Program-made: the position numbers and the translations under genes
Part shown: in pieces, positions 5,650 through 5,807 of the stretch
Position numbering within the stretch: position 1 is the stretch's first letter
How the letters are laid out: each line of letters starts with the position of its first letter
The notes under the pieces: generated by a model
What the model was told of the DNA's origin: nothing
The model's database searches: none
The model's input: the letters and a program-made list of their open reading frames with translations, nothing else
Source: an uncultured Erysipelotrichaceae bacterium
GTDB taxonomy: Bacteria; Bacillota_I; Bacilli_A; Erysipelotrichales; Erysipelotrichaceae
Direction: 5' to 3'
Assembly (NCBI GenBank): GCA_902782955.1
Contig: CACZPD010000098.1
Location: forward strand, 1 to 5,807
Length of the DNA: 5,807 bases

Positions 5650-5807
5650 ATCCGTAAAATCCGTAGAAATGGATGATATTCATGTCGGCGTCCATATCCA
5701 GTCCGTGGCTTCCTAAATTGCCGTCGATCTCATGACAGCCGTGGTCCGGCAGGAAGGTAAATACACACCGTTTTCCTGCCCAGGCGGTTCTGGCGGCTTC
5801 ACACAGG
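5648..5807 (-). CDS. Alkaline-phosphatase-superfamily metalloenzyme (C-terminal part; gene begins past the right edge)
   Basis: Only the last 52 residues are visible. They contain FLPDHGCHE (D21 and H22 of the visible part), GNLGSHGLD (H34) and a final MNIIHFYGFYG. A DHG followed shortly by a GSHG-type histidine is the metal-binding pattern of the alkaline phosphatase superfamily, which includes type I phosphodiesterases, nucleotide pyrophosphatases, phosphoglycerate mutases and sulfatases. The spacing looks closer to the phosphodiesterase/phosphatase branch than to sulfatases, but the nucleophile region (Ser, Thr or Cys) is outside the window, so the reaction is undetermined. It is the promoter-proximal gene of an operon with the PHP phosphoesterase. 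The ATG-containing start and promoter are not visible. Confidence 0.7.
   Translation of the reverse strand, partial: LCEAARTAWAGKRCVFTFLPDHGCHEIDGNLGSHGLDMDADMNIIHFYGFYG

Overview
The window looks like the chromosome of an anaerobic, medium-GC member of the Bacillota, perhaps a gut Erysipelotrichia or Clostridia relative. This rests on strong AGGAGG-type ribosome binding sites, a transketolase split into two genes, an anaerobic sulfatase-maturase-like radical SAM protein, and TGN-extended -10 promoters followed by hairpin terminators. The lineage is an inference from style and not a match to a named genome. Coding density is high, and no tRNA, rRNA, insertion sequence or CRISPR array is visible.

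Left part, minus strand (1-1483): a tyrosine-recombinase-like protein that has lost its recognisable catalytic residues overlaps by 4 nt (ATGA) the start of a radical SAM protein of the anaerobic sulfatase-maturating enzyme (anSME) type, which runs off the left edge. The two are probably translationally coupled.

Middle (1484-1697): the only sizeable intergenic region, and the least ordinary part of the window. It holds divergent, overlapping promoter-like elements, three helically phased CATAATT repeats at the recombinase promoter, and a predicted small structured RNA of about 105 nt. That RNA would have a 5' hairpin at the expected transcription start, a 12-bp stem displaying a CCCCCUU loop, a second CCCCUUA segment, and a perfect 13-bp terminator hairpin. 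This is the shape of a C-rich, Shine-Dalgarno-targeting sRNA of Gram-positive bacteria.

Right of it, plus strand (1698-4814): a uridine-kinase-family P-loop kinase, possibly leaderless; a HAD-superfamily phosphatase; then, from its own promoter, the two subunits of a split transketolase (thiamine-diphosphate-binding subunit, then pyrimidine-binding/C-terminal subunit), ended by a terminator whose loop contains the stop codon. The kinase and phosphatase fit nucleoside and sugar-phosphate metabolism loosely. The transketolase belongs to the non-oxidative pentose phosphate pathway.

Far right, minus strand (4829-5807): the C-terminus of an alkaline-phosphatase-superfamily metalloenzyme is followed, 9 nt later, by a PHP-family phosphoesterase of the histidinol-phosphatase type. 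They form a small operon convergent with the transketolase genes and share the bidirectional terminator between them.
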